Below are positions 17,401-25,524 of a stretch of DNA of 64,000 bases, piece after piece (the stretch's first letter is position 1; each line of letters begins with the position of its first letter). The DNA is from Serpens sp964410065 (GTDB taxonomy: Bacteria; Pseudomonadota; Gammaproteobacteria; Pseudomonadales; Pseudomonadaceae): contig CAYPFO010000002.1 in assembly GCA_964410065.1 (NCBI GenBank), positions 49,215 to 113,214 on the forward strand, given 5' to 3'. The position numbers and the translations under genes are program-made. The notes under the pieces are model-generated. The model saw only the letters and a list, made by a program, of their open reading frames with translations, did no database searches and was not told the origin of the DNA.

Positions 17401-18513
17401 ATGGCACAAACGCAACGGCGCTTGGTGCTGACCAACTCACCCAATCCCCAGGCACCCCGGCATGGGGTGGAAACCCAACAGGCCATCGCTCGCTGGCTGG
17501 CGGATATTCAGGGCCTCGAATACGGCGGCCGCTACGATCACCAGCAGCATGCAGGCCGCCCTTGTTACCTGGTGCCCAGCCGCTGCGTCGTCGGTCGCGA
17601 GCAGGCGCGGCAATTGAATGTGCAGGGCCCCGACGATCTGTTTGGGGGTTATGTCGATCATGGTTTCATTGCCACCAAGGCCATTACCCATCCGCTGGTG
17701 GCGGAGGATGCTGTCGCACCCACGGGCTGGGTGCCGGGCTTTGCCGAACAGATTGCCGCACTGGTGCTCAAGGGCTTTACCGTGTTTTCACCCCAGGATG
17801 CGGAGCGTGCCGCACGCACGCTGCTGGCGGCAGGGCCGCTGCGCTTCAAACCGGTACAGGCCAGTGGCGGGCGTGAGCAGCATGTATTTCGAAACCTGCA
17901 TGACTTCCAGACCTTTATTGGCGCCCCAGCCAGGGCGGCGCAATTCGTCGAAGGGGTCGTGCTGGAGGAAGAGCTGACCGACGTCAGCACCCACAGCGTG
18001 GGTCAGATACGGGTGGGTGAACACCTGCTCAGCTATTTTGGAACGCAGCACCTGACCGAGGATGCCCAAGGCGTCCAGGTGTACGGCGGCTCGGATCTGC
18101 TGGTGGTACGCGGTGATTACGCGCGTCTGCTGCAGTTGGACCTGGCCGGCCAGGTGCGCTTGGCTATCGAGCAGGCCAGGACCTTCGACGCTGCGGTCAG
18201 TGAGGCTTTCCCGTCATTTTTCGCCTCCAGGCGCAACTACGACCTCATTCGCGGCACCGATGCCCGCGGCGAGACACGCAGCGCAGTGCTGGAACAGTCC
18301 TGGCGATTGGGCGGGGCCAGTAGCGCCGAAGTGGGGGCACTGCAAGCCTTCATCGATAACCCACTGTTGCAGGTCGTGCGTGCCTCCTCATTCGAGATCT
18401 TCCATGACAAGGTGCTGCCGGCCAATGCCATTGAAGTCTTTCGTGGACACGACGAGGAACTGGGCTTCCTGATCAAGTACGCCATGGTTGAACCCTATGA
18501 CGGCGAGAACTGA
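17401..18513 (+). CDS. DUF3182 family protein, possibly ATP-grasp-like
   Basis: This 370-residue cytoplasmic protein is recognised as the DUF3182 family seen in Pseudomonas and other proteobacteria; no function is established. A canonical AGGAGG ribosome binding site precedes ATG 17401. Several blocks resemble ATP-grasp ligases: RFKPVQASGGREQ (a lysine plus glycine-rich loop near residue 155), VEGVVLEEEL (adenine-contact-like near residue 190) and a downstream YGGSDLLVVRGDY block. That fold assignment is my inference. The 3' end overlaps the next gene by 17 bases, which suggests translational coupling with the hydrolase. Confidence 0.8.
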   Translation: MAQTQRRLVLTNSPNPQAPRHGVETQQAIARWLADIQGLEYGGRYDHQQHAGRPCYLVPSRCVVGREQARQLNVQGPDDLFGGYVDHGFIATKAITHPLVAEDAVAPTGWVPGFAEQIAALVLKGFTVFSPQDAERAARTLLAAGPLRFKPVQASGGREQHVFRNLHDFQTFIGAPARAAQFVEGVVLEEELTDVSTHSVGQIRVGEHLLSYFGTQHLTEDAQGVQVYGGSDLLVVRGDYARLLQLDLAGQVRLAIEQARTFDAAVSEAFPSFFASRRNYDLIRGTDARGETRSAVLEQSWRLGGASSAEVGALQAFIDNPLLQVVRASSFEIFHDKVLPANAIEVFRGHDEELGFLIKYAMVEPYDGEN

Positions 18514-19252
18514 AAAAACCAATATCCACGTGGATAACGAGCGCATGGACGCCACTTTCCTGAGCCCCAAGGCCAAGGTGCCAGGCGTGCTGTTCGTGCA
18601 TGGTTGGGGCGGCAGTCAACAGCGTGATCTGGTCCGTGCCAAGGGGATCGCAGGCCTGGGCTGCGTGTGCCTGACGTTCGATTTACGCGGACATGCGGGT
18701 GCCGAAGCACGTCTGGGACAGGTGTCGCGCGAGGATAATCTGCGTGATTTGCTGGCCGCCTATGATCGCTTGGTGGCCCATCCGGCCACCGACACCGAGG
18801 CCGTTGCCGTGGTCGGCACCAGTTACGGCGGCTATCTGGCTGCCATCCTCACCGGCCTGCGGCCGGTGAAATGGCTGGCGTTGCGGGTTCCGGCGATCTA
18901 TCGCGACAGCCAATGGCAGACGCCCAAGCGGGAATTGGACAAAGTCGACCTGGCCCGTTATCGCAGCCGTCTGATTCCGGTGGAAGACAACCGTGCCTTG
19001 CGAGCGTGCGCGGAATTTCGCGGTGATGTGCTGATTGTCGAGTCCGAGCATGACGAGCATGTGCCCCACGCCACGATCATGAGCTATCGGGCGGCCTTTC
19101 AGAGTACCCATTCGCTGACCCACCGGATCATCGACGGGGCGGATCATTCGCTGAGCGAAGACGTCTGCCGAGAGGCGTACACCACCTTACTGGTGGACTG
19201 GGTGACCGAGATGGTGGTGGGGGAACGGCTGAGCCTGATTCAGGCGCCCTGA
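18497..19252 (+). CDS. Alpha/beta hydrolase (dienelactone hydrolase/BAAT-like)
   Basis: This 251-residue serine hydrolase has the nucleophile elbow GTSYGG (Ser109), acid Asp186 in SEHDEHVPH, and catalytic His217 in GADHSLS. The oxyanion motif HGWGGS appears near residue 30. Such a complete triad predicts an active esterase, lipase or peptidase-like enzyme of unknown substrate. The start ATG 18497 lies within the end of the DUF3182 gene; TTG 18488 is an alternative three codons upstream. The two genes are probably co-translated. Confidence 0.88.
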   Translation: MTARTEKTNIHVDNERMDATFLSPKAKVPGVLFVHGWGGSQQRDLVRAKGIAGLGCVCLTFDLRGHAGAEARLGQVSREDNLRDLLAAYDRLVAHPATDTEAVAVVGTSYGGYLAAILTGLRPVKWLALRVPAIYRDSQWQTPKRELDKVDLARYRSRLIPVEDNRALRACAEFRGDVLIVESEHDEHVPHATIMSYRAAFQSTHSLTHRIIDGADHSLSEDVCREAYTTLLVDWVTEMVVGERLSLIQAP

Positions 19253-19346
19253 AGCGGATTGCGCACCGCCAGTCTTGAAAACTGAATTTCGTGTCTGTTC
19301 GGGCGGTCAAGAACAGAGAACCGCCCCTACCACGAGAGACGTTCGT

Positions 19347-19811
19347 ATGATCACTACTGAAAATGCTAAAGAAGTCATTTCCGTACTCAACGACCTGATT
19401 GAAACCAGCAAGGATGGCGAGGCCGGTTTTAAAGTGTGTGCCGAGGATGTCCAGCGCGCCGATCTGAAAACCTTGCTCAACAATCGCGCCCGGGACTGCG
19501 CTGCCGCAGCGACCGAGTTGCAGGGCCTGGTCCGTCAGCTGGGCGGCGACCCGGAAAGCAGTACCAGCGTCGCCGGCGACCTGCATCGGCGCTGGGTTGA
19601 TCTCAAGTCACTGGTCACCGGCAAGGATGAAGAGGCGATCCTCAATGAATGCGAGCGAGGCGAGGATGTCGCCAAGAAAAGCTACCGGAATGCCCTGGAC
19701 AAAACGCTGCCGGCGGAGATTCGCGCCGTGGTCCAGCGCCAGTACGACGGTGTGCTGCGCAATCACGATCAGATAAAGGCATTGCGTGACGCTGCCCGCG
19801 CTCGCAGTTGA
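19347..19811 (+). CDS. DUF2383 (PA2169-type) four-helix-bundle protein
   Basis: This is a 154-residue protein of the DUF2383/TIGR02284 family, predicted to form a ferritin-like four-helix bundle. Helical blocks NAKEVISVLNDLIETSKDGEAGF, DLKTLLNNRARDCAAAATELQ and EILNECERGEDVAKKSYRNAL-like segments are visible, without an obvious HHE iron-binding pattern. The start at 19347 has a GAGAG element upstream. From memory, the P. aeruginosa homologue PA2169 lies in the same stress region as the glycogen genes. Function unknown; a stress-related role is inferred. Confidence 0.85.
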   Translation: MITTENAKEVISVLNDLIETSKDGEAGFKVCAEDVQRADLKTLLNNRARDCAAAATELQGLVRQLGGDPESSTSVAGDLHRRWVDLKSLVTGKDEEAILNECERGEDVAKKSYRNALDKTLPAEIRAVVQRQYDGVLRNHDQIKALRDAARARS

Positions 19812-19831
19812 TTGACCCCTAAGCCACCAGC

Positions 19832-19872
19832 AAAAAGGAGGCCGTTGCGCGGATTCCGCTCGGCGGCCTTTG
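19832..19872. terminator. Bidirectional terminator between DUF2383 and DUF421 genes
   Basis: Arms AGGCCG (19839-19844) and CGGCCT (19864-19869) flank an inner loop that can also pair. The plus strand ends in CCTTTG; the minus strand ends in CCTCCTTTTTG, a better U-tract. It sits between convergent genes. Confidence 0.5.
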
Positions 19873-19874
19873 CA

Positions 19875-20318
19875 TTACGAATAAGGAATGATCGAAATCT
19901 TGCCGTTCTTTTCCAGAATGGCGTACTTGATCTGATCCATCCGCTCCAGACCCTGACCCTGGCGTGCAGCCTGCAGAATGTCATCTTCCTGCAGGCGCGC
20001 TTCAGCAATCCGTCCCCTCATGGGTTTCCCGTCCTCGACAATGATGGTTGCCGCGCCATCAAGTAATAGATCGATTTTACGGCTGCGCAGCTTGAGCAAG
20101 GACAAGCCGACATCGATGGCGATCAGCGTGACGATCACCACAATGGCGTTGGTCAATGAAAAGTCATCGCCCAGCAAAGCCTGTTGCGTCGCCTCGCCAA
20201 TGATCAGTAAAAGGATCAGGTCGAACGAGGTGATTTCCGCTAACGAGCGTCGCCCGGCAACGCGGAACAGGACCAGCAAAGCAAAATAAATTGCTGCGGC
20301 TCGCAAGACGGCATCCAT
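19875..20318 (-). CDS. DUF421 (YetF-like) membrane protein
   Basis: This 147-residue protein of the DUF421/YetF family has three N-terminal membrane helices (about residues 1-75, including FDLILLLIIGEATQQALLG) followed by a small cytoplasmic domain carrying the family's DGKPMRGRIAEARLQEDDILQAARQ block. The function of the family is not settled. The start is set at 20318, 8 bases after a perfect AGGAGG; an ATG at 20327 is only 4 bases from it. That ribosome binding site overlaps the stop codon of the upstream gene, so the two are translationally linked. Confidence 0.85.
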   Translation of the reverse strand: MDAVLRAAAIYFALLVLFRVAGRRSLAEITSFDLILLLIIGEATQQALLGDDFSLTNAIVVIVTLIAIDVGLSLLKLRSRKIDLLLDGAATIIVEDGKPMRGRIAEARLQEDDILQAARQGQGLERMDQIKYAILEKNGKISIIPYS

Positions 20319-20331
20319 GCATTTCACCTCC

Positions 20332-20865
20332 TCACGGGTAAATGAATTGGGAGAACTGTACGGTCTGCTCGTTCAGGCGAACGCTTTGCTGAACGTTGCC
20401 AAGCCCTTCGGGGCGCAACGCCAGATAGAGCTTGACGGTGCCTTGCGCATCGGCCCGACTCTCCACCCTCAATCCACCTTGCTGACTGGTGGTGGTCTGC
20501 GGTTCGGGATAAATGCTTTCCACCGTAAAGGCATCGAGCAGTTGCGGTGAAAACTGCACAAAGGCGCTGCCGGACGGTGCGACCTGTGCGGTAATGATCA
20601 GTCGAGTGTGCGCGCCATGGCGTTGGAAACGCTGATACTCGACCTGCAACGCGCCATCGGCAGTGCTGGCGTGCCCCGTGCTCAGCGGACCTTTGGAGAA
20701 CAACCCGAGCAGGGTCAGCAATACGATGACGATCAAGACGAACCAGCCGATGCGCTCGAAGCGCCAGCTTTTGCGCTGAAAGGCTATTTCGTCGTTGATC
20801 GGATAATTGCGCGAAGCGAACTCATCGTGAAGGGATGCGCTCGCTCGCTGCTCGGGTTGTTTCAT
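20332..20865 (-). CDS. Single-pass membrane protein of unknown function
   Basis: This 177-residue protein has a polar cytoplasmic N-terminus (about 38 residues, containing an INDEIAFQRKSWRFER stretch), one membrane helix (WFVLIVIVLLTLLGLF, about 41-58) and a periplasmic domain of about 115 residues with beta-rich composition. No family recognised. The gene is sandwiched: its start overlaps the alcohol dehydrogenase stop by ATGA and its stop overlaps the ribosome binding site of the DUF421 gene. A partner role to the DUF421 membrane protein is inferred from that tight coupling. Confidence 0.75.
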   Translation of the reverse strand: MKQPEQRASASLHDEFASRNYPINDEIAFQRKSWRFERIGWFVLIVIVLLTLLGLFSKGPLSTGHASTADGALQVEYQRFQRHGAHTRLIITAQVAPSGSAFVQFSPQLLDAFTVESIYPEPQTTTSQQGGLRVESRADAQGTVKLYLALRPEGLGNVQQSVRLNEQTVQFSQFIYP

Positions 20866-22028
20866 GGCAGTAAGACGACCTTACGGCATTTGTTCTGATG
20901 CTTATCGAACATTTGGTAGCCCTCGGCGGCGTCTTCCAAGGCCAGTCGATGGGTAATGATGGAGTGGGGCGACAGTCTACCTTGCTCGATGTGCTCCAGC
21001 AGTTCCGGCAACAGGGCCTGGACATGGGTTTGCCCCATCTTGAACGTCAGGCCTTTATCAAAGGCGTCGCCAAACAGAAAGCCATGCAGGTATCCGGCAT
21101 ACACGCCGGGAACACTGACGGTGCCGCCGCGCCGTACGGCGGCAATGCATTGGCGAAGAACCTTGCCAACGCTGGCTTCAATTTTCAGGCTCGTCAGAAC
21201 AGTCTCGGTAACGCTGCCCTTGGCTTCGAAACCGACGGCATCAATGGCCGCATCGACACCGCGATGCCCAGCGGTTTGTTCGATGATGGTCGCTGCCGGA
21301 TCATCGTCTACTGAAAAGTTGACGGGGATGACGCCGTAATTGTCGCGGGCAAACTCGAGGCGATGGGCAAACTGATCGACCATGAAAATCTGCTCGGCAC
21401 CAAGCAGGCGTGCGCAGGCGGCGGCCATCAAACCCACAGGCCCCGCCCCGTAGATGGCGACACTGGAGCCGGCACCTATTCCTGCATTGAGCACGGCTTG
21501 GTAGCCGGTGGGAAGAATATCGGTGAGAAACAGAACATGTTCATCGGGCAAGGCTGTTGGGACTTTGAACGGGCCGGTGTTGGCCTTGGGCACCCGCACG
21601 AACTCCGCCTGCCCACCCGGAATTCCGCCATATAAGTGGCTGTAGCCGAACATTGCGGCACCCGATGGAATTTGTTTTTTATTTATAAGCGCACCGCGCC
21701 CAGGGTTGGTGGTTTCGCAGGCAGAAAAAAGATCCAGGTGGCAGAAGAAGCAGTCTCCGCAGGCAATCACGAAGGGTACGATGACCCGGTCGCCCGTTTT
21801 CACAGCAGTCACACTGCTGCCCACCTCTTCAACGACGCCCATGAATTCATGGCCGAAAATATCGCCATCTCGCGTTTCCGGGATTTTCCCGTGATACAGG
21901 TGCAAATCCGAACCGCAGATCGCCGTGGCGGTAACCCGAAGAATAATATCGTCCGTTGCCACCAGCATCGGATCGGGGACATCTTCGACCCGGACATCGC
22001 GGGCGCCGTGATAGGTCAATGCACGCAT
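20862..22028 (-). CDS. Zinc-dependent alcohol dehydrogenase (glutathione-independent formaldehyde dehydrogenase-like)
   Basis: This 388-residue MDR-family enzyme binds catalytic zinc through the CGSDLHLYHG and GHEFMGVVEE blocks. Four closely spaced cysteines in ACGDCFFCHLDLFSAC form the structural zinc site, and a Rossmann motif GAGPVGLMAAA binds NAD. The sequence resembles the long-chain formaldehyde-dehydrogenase-like MDR subgroup; the real substrate is unknown. The start at 22028 is supported by a GGAG site; the open frame to 22088 is a non-homologous extension. First gene of a three-gene operon with two membrane proteins. Confidence 0.9.
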   Translation of the reverse strand: MRALTYHGARDVRVEDVPDPMLVATDDIILRVTATAICGSDLHLYHGKIPETRDGDIFGHEFMGVVEEVGSSVTAVKTGDRVIVPFVIACGDCFFCHLDLFSACETTNPGRGALINKKQIPSGAAMFGYSHLYGGIPGGQAEFVRVPKANTGPFKVPTALPDEHVLFLTDILPTGYQAVLNAGIGAGSSVAIYGAGPVGLMAAACARLLGAEQIFMVDQFAHRLEFARDNYGVIPVNFSVDDDPAATIIEQTAGHRGVDAAIDAVGFEAKGSVTETVLTSLKIEASVGKVLRQCIAAVRRGGTVSVPGVYAGYLHGFLFGDAFDKGLTFKMGQTHVQALLPELLEHIEQGRLSPHSIITHRLALEDAAEGYQMFDKHQNKCRKVVLLP

Positions 22029-22137
22029 GAGAAATCTCCGCGTAGGGGTATGTATCCTTGTTCGCAAATATCCTTTTAGATGAGGCAATCACACCGCCTG
22101 CAGGTTCGTAATGGGGGATCGGCGGTACAGCATGAAT

Positions 22138-22162
22138 AAAAAAAGCGCCCCGCAGGGCGCTT
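22138..22162 (-). terminator. Rho-independent terminator of the DUF3509-like gene
   Basis: On the minus strand, AAGCGCCC-TGCG-GGGCGCTT is followed by seven T. It lies 18 bases after the stop codon at 22180 and insulates the alcohol dehydrogenase operon. Confidence 0.88.
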
Positions 22163-22179
22163 GCAATTCTGATAAGCAT

Positions 22180-22467
22180 TCAGAAGTAGGGCAGCTGTAA
22201 CTTCTTACGAAAATATCCAATTTGGCTATGTTGCAGAGGCCCCTGCAATACCAGCAAGTCTCGGCGCATTCGTTCGAGCACATCATTAATAAGAATCGGA
22301 GATTTTAGCTCGGCGGCGGTAATGACTCTATGCAGCACACGACAACCATCCGTTCGGCGACTTAACGACAACACCAGGGCAGAGTCGGGCCGGGTTTCGC
22401 ATTTGATCATGTATTCCTTGGACAGCTCCTTGATCAGGTAATCAACGGGACTTTCTAATGCGCTCAT
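22180..22467 (-). CDS. Small DUF3509-like protein
   Basis: This 95-residue soluble protein contains a pattern VLSLSRRTDGCRVLHRVITAAEL followed by a VLERMRRDLLVLQG helix, which resembles the DUF3509 family of small Pseudomonas proteins; the match is from memory and moderate. The start at 22467 has an AGGA 10 bases upstream; an ATG at 22497 is an alternative. It has its own strong terminator, so it is likely monocistronic. Function unknown. Confidence 0.7.
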   Translation of the reverse strand: MSALESPVDYLIKELSKEYMIKCETRPDSALVLSLSRRTDGCRVLHRVITAAELKSPILINDVLERMRRDLLVLQGPLQHSQIGYFRKKLQLPYF

Positions 22468-22638
22468 ATGATCCGTTCCTGATATGGGGTTGAACATCCA
22501 ATCCCACTATAAGCACATTTCGTTCCAGCTCCGCATTCCTCGCAAAGGCGCTGCCTTAACGAGTTGATAGTAAATTGACATCTGCAATTTGCACGGTGGC
22601 CACTGTTGCGTCTGGCGGATTGCAAGCAGCAGTAACGG

Positions 22639-22666
22639 GCAGGTGGCCATTGAGTGGCACACCTGC
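22639..22666 (-). terminator. Hairpin downstream of the DUF4142 gene
   Basis: Arms GCAGGTGGCCA (22639-22649) and TGGCACACCTGC (22655-22666) pair over 11 bases with one bulged base and a 5-base loop, 10 bases past the DUF4142 stop. No U-tract follows, so its role as terminator is uncertain. Confidence 0.4.
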
Positions 22667-22675
22667 AGCATTTGA

Positions 22676-23182
22676 TTAGTTGCCGGTGGCCAGCTTTTTG
22701 GCCATTTCCATGTGTTCTTTCAACTCGGGCAGGCGGTCCTGTGCAAACTTTTGCACATCGCTGTCAGTACTGCTTTGCGATGCGCGCGTAAATAATTCAA
22801 TCACCTGCTCATGTGCTTTTACCTGATTGTTGGCATAGGCCTGATCAAAGGATTCGCCCTCACGCATCTCCAAAATCATTGCCTTGGCCTTGTTCATCAA
22901 GTCCGCTTCGCTGGCGACTTCCAATTGTTTGTTCATGGCCAGCTCTTTCAAGTCTTCATTGGCCCGCGTGTGATCCTTGATCATTTGTTCGGCAAAGTTA
23001 TGCACAGCGGGTGATTGGCTCTTTTGCAGGGCAAGTCTGGCTGATTCGATTTTGGCCACACCGGCGGCAGATGCCTGATCGACGAAGTCTTGGGCGCGAA
23101 TTTCCTCCGCTGCCCAAGCAGCCGGAACCGCGGCTATCAGGGCCGTGAAGAATAACGAGCGGAGTAGTGTGGTAATAGGCAT
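22676..23182 (-). CDS. Periplasmic DUF4142 protein
   Basis: This 168-residue exported protein has a Sec signal peptide (MPITTLLRSLFFTALIAAV then cleavage at about AWA/AEE). The mature part is the DUF4142 helical bundle, a ferritin-like fold, with AAVAKIESARLALQKS-type and FAEQMIKDHTRANEDL segments. The start at 23182 is preceded by CAGGAGATCGAA; the upstream extension to 23215 is unlikely. No metal-binding set is evident by eye. Family function is unknown; members are often stress-induced in proteobacteria. Confidence 0.85.
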   Translation of the reverse strand: MPITTLLRSLFFTALIAAVPAAWAAEEIRAQDFVDQASAAGVAKIESARLALQKSQSPAVHNFAEQMIKDHTRANEDLKELAMNKQLEVASEADLMNKAKAMILEMREGESFDQAYANNQVKAHEQVIELFTRASQSSTDSDVQKFAQDRLPELKEHMEMAKKLATGN

Positions 23183-23398
23183 TTCGATCTCCTGTCGATG
23201 AAGGAACGCGCGCACCCATGCAGCTGAGCTGCAGCGGCGGGCTGCCTCTTTAAGGACTCGACTTCATCATGGAGGGTTCAGAAAAATATGCAGAAGGCAG
23301 GTATTCAGCCGTTTGGAGGCTTCTCGGAACTCGTGCAGAAATATTCATTCCATTGTTATAACGCTGCATCTCACAAGCGTTTATAGGAGGGCTTTACC

Positions 23399-23581
23399 AT
23401 GGCTGAATCGAAGTGCGCCTGTCCTGGCTGCACCTGTGACGTTTCTGGAAGTGCCGTCAGTCGGGGCGACTTGCAGTTTTGCAGTCAGGCCTGCGCCGAT
23501 GGCCATCCCAATGGAGCGCCTTGTCCCAGCGGCAATTGCCACTGCGAAACCAGCGTGCAAGCACCCACGGCGGGGCTTTGA
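23399..23581 (+). CDS. Bacterial metallothionein (BmtA-like)
   Basis: This 60-residue cysteine-rich protein binds zinc, cadmium or copper in the cytoplasm. Nine cysteines are at positions 6, 8, 11, 13, 28, 32, 42, 47 and 49, with His36 and His48, matching the bacterial Pfam metallothionein spacing (CxCxxCxC then CxxxC and CxxxxCxC). The zinc-finger-like core FCSQACADGHPNG is the family signature. A strong GGAGGG ribosome binding site precedes the ATG. It is followed by a hairpin terminator, so it is monocistronic. Confidence 0.93.
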   Translation: MAESKCACPGCTCDVSGSAVSRGDLQFCSQACADGHPNGAPCPSGNCHCETSVQAPTAGL

Positions 23582-23596
23582 CATACGTGGACCACA

Positions 23597-23620
23597 GCGC
23601 CGCCGTTTGGCGGCGCGCTT
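23597..23620 (+). terminator. Hairpin terminator after metallothionein
   Basis: A perfect 8-bp stem GCGCCGCC-GTTT-GGCGGCGC (23597-23616) lies 15 bases after the stop codon and is followed by GCTTCATTT, a weak T-rich tail. Confidence 0.6.
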
Positions 23621-23709
23621 CATTTCGGCCCCGCCATTAATCCAAGGTCCAGAACCATGCAACCCGCGCTGGGTCTGCTCTAGACCGGACTAGCCTAAGG
23701 AAGCCCACC

Positions 23710-24180
23710 ATGAATGCCCTCGATCTGCTCAAACAAGACCACGAAACAGTTCGCGAGCTGCTGGACCGTCTCGAGAAAACCACCGAGCGCGCGGTGAAAA
23801 GTCGTACGGAAATGCTGCAGAAGTTGCATCTTGAATTACAGATACACACCAGCATTGAGGAAGAAATCTTCTACCCGGCCTATACCCAGGCGGGTGGCAA
23901 GGAGGAGGCGGTGATGGCCGCCGAGGCCAAGGAAGAACATCGCACTGTGGATTCCCTGGTGCTGCCGGATTTGCTGAACACCGACCCGGGCAGCATTCCG
24001 TTCACGGGACGCCTCAAGGTGCTCAAGGAGTTGCTGGAGCACCATATCGAGGAAGAAGAGCAGGAATTGTTTCCGCAGGCGCAGGAACTGTTCGATAAAG
24101 CCCGCCTGGAAGAGCTGGGCACGGAAATGAAAAACCGCAAGGACGAGCTCAAGAAAAGCCTGGCCGCCCAGGAAGCCTGA
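23710..24180 (+). CDS. Hemerythrin HHE-domain protein
   Basis: This 156-residue four-helix-bundle protein of the hemerythrin/HHE family has diiron ligand motifs KQDHETV (helix 1), IHTSIEEEIFYP (helix 2), KEEHRTVD (helix 3) and LEHHIEEEEQELFP (helix 4). Such proteins bind oxygen or sense iron/redox and NO; here a protective or storage role is inferred. It lies between metallothionein and the KfrA-like gene and converges on the latter with a 6-base gap. No good ribosome binding site is seen beyond AAGGA (AAGGAAGCCCACC), which is adequate. Confidence 0.93.
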   Translation: MNALDLLKQDHETVRELLDRLEKTTERAVKSRTEMLQKLHLELQIHTSIEEEIFYPAYTQAGGKEEAVMAAEAKEEHRTVDSLVLPDLLNTDPGSIPFTGRLKVLKELLEHHIEEEEQELFPQAQELFDKARLEELGTEMKNRKDELKKSLAAQEA

Positions 24181-24186
24181 GCGGAT

Positions 24187-25344
24187 TTAACCTGATGGCT
24201 CGCTGCTGGTGTCCTGCTCCAGCAGCGACTGAGCCTCGTCCAGCCAGCGCAGCAGCGCATTTTTGGTCTCTGTGAAGTCGCCCACTGCGGAATCCGTCCC
24301 GTTGGCTCCATCCTTTGCCTGCAGTGCAGACGTCGCCCGCATCAACAGGGCGCTCAGGCTTTGCGAACGCAGTCGTTGTGCAGTATGGCGCTGGTGAAAC
24401 TCCAGTCGCTCTGCCTGCAGTTCGTTTCGCACTGTCTCTATTCCCTGTTGTTGTGCTGCGTGACGGGTTTCCTGGCGCTGGGTTTCTGCCTGTTGAGCTT
24501 CAAGTCGCACCTGCAGTACTTGGTTGCCCGTCAGCGCTTGGGTGAGCTGCTCCTTCAACTCCGCCATTTCTGTTGATTGACGCTGTAGCGCGTCCTGCCG
24601 GGCATGGTTTTCACGGCGCAATTGCCCCGATTCGCTGTTCAAACGTTCGTTGTCACGGTTCAGGCGCGTCAGCTCGTCCTGCTTGACGATGAGCGTCTGC
24701 TGCAGCTGGCGTACCTCCATCTGCACCTGCTGCACCTGGGTGGCGTGGCGGCGCTCGTCCTGTTCGCGTTGTTCCTTGCTGGCCTCGCGGTAGTGCTGCA
24801 GGGCGTCGCGGGCATGCTGATGTTTTTCTTCCAGAGAGCGGATGTGCTCATCGCGTTCCAGTACGCGGGTCTGCAAGTTCTGGCTGGCTTGCAGGGCACG
24901 CGCATGATCGATTTGCAGGTGCTGAAACGCTTCGCGCGTGTGCTGATGGGCAGCCTGCTCGGCCTGCAGCTGTGCCGTCAGTGCTTCGCATTGGCTGCCG
25001 AGTTGCTGGATGCGCTGCTCCGCGTCCTGCTGGCGTTGCTGGTAGGCCAGGCGATCACGCGCCAGCTCCGCACGCTCCTCTCTCACCGTTTCCTGCGCCT
25101 GCTCCGCCAGCTGTTCGGCCATTTGGTTGACCAGGCCGGCCAACTGCTCATTCAAAGGCTTGTCGGCGCGCAGGGCGGTGGCCGGCTGGTCTTCCAGCTC
25201 CTTCAAATAACGATGAATGGTGGTTTTCGAGCCGGTATTGCCCAGTTCGACGCGTACCGCATCGATGCTGGGATGCTCGCCCCGATCAAGCAGGGCCTGA
25301 CGGGCCCGCTGCACGATTGCCTTGTTGACTCCGCCACGCGCCAT
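24187..25344 (-). CDS. KfrA-like DNA-binding coiled-coil protein
   Basis: This 385-residue protein has an N-terminal helix-turn-helix of the KfrA_N (plasmid replication region DNA-binding) type, visible in ARQALLDRGEHPSIDAVR and GNTGSKTTIHRYLKEL within residues 8-50. A long Gln/Glu-rich coiled coil (about 55-340) follows, then a short C-terminal tail. KfrA proteins on plasmids autoregulate and help in partition; this copy is chromosomal. The start at 25344 has a GGAGC site. It is divergently transcribed from a tyrosine recombinase across a 180-base region containing a palindrome. Function here is unknown. Confidence 0.85.
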   Translation of the reverse strand: MARGGVNKAIVQRARQALLDRGEHPSIDAVRVELGNTGSKTTIHRYLKELEDQPATALRADKPLNEQLAGLVNQMAEQLAEQAQETVREERAELARDRLAYQQRQQDAEQRIQQLGSQCEALTAQLQAEQAAHQHTREAFQHLQIDHARALQASQNLQTRVLERDEHIRSLEEKHQHARDALQHYREASKEQREQDERRHATQVQQVQMEVRQLQQTLIVKQDELTRLNRDNERLNSESGQLRRENHARQDALQRQSTEMAELKEQLTQALTGNQVLQVRLEAQQAETQRQETRHAAQQQGIETVRNELQAERLEFHQRHTAQRLRSQSLSALLMRATSALQAKDGANGTDSAVGDFTETKNALLRWLDEAQSLLEQDTSSEPSG

Positions 25345-25363
25345 TGCTGTGCTCCTACTATTT

Positions 25364-25402
25364 CGTACTGGAATACATACCATGTAATTACATACCAGTA
25401 CG
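25364..25402. promoter_or_regulatory. Candidate KfrA-type operator (inverted repeat)
   Basis: An 8-bp perfect inverted repeat CGTACTGG ... CCAGTACG (25364-25371 and 25395-25402) encloses two direct copies of TACATACC separated by ATGTAAT. It lies 19 bases upstream of the kfrA-like start. Plasmid KfrA binds repeats near its own promoter, so this is a plausible operator; this is inference. Confidence 0.5.
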
Positions 25403-25524
25403 GCTTGAAATTCATCCTATATTTTTCCTTTTATGAGATAGAATAACGGCGCATTATCGGGTGCCATAGGATAAATCGGCGTCCTGGCAGGCCTTTCAGT
25501 ACGCTTGGGCGGGCAAGAGAAGAC

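Noticed and set aside
23270..23386. Two short frames (about 30 and 32 codons) upstream of the metallothionein gene
   Set aside because: Both have start contexts with poor spacing and no recognisable features. The region is more likely the metallothionein promoter.
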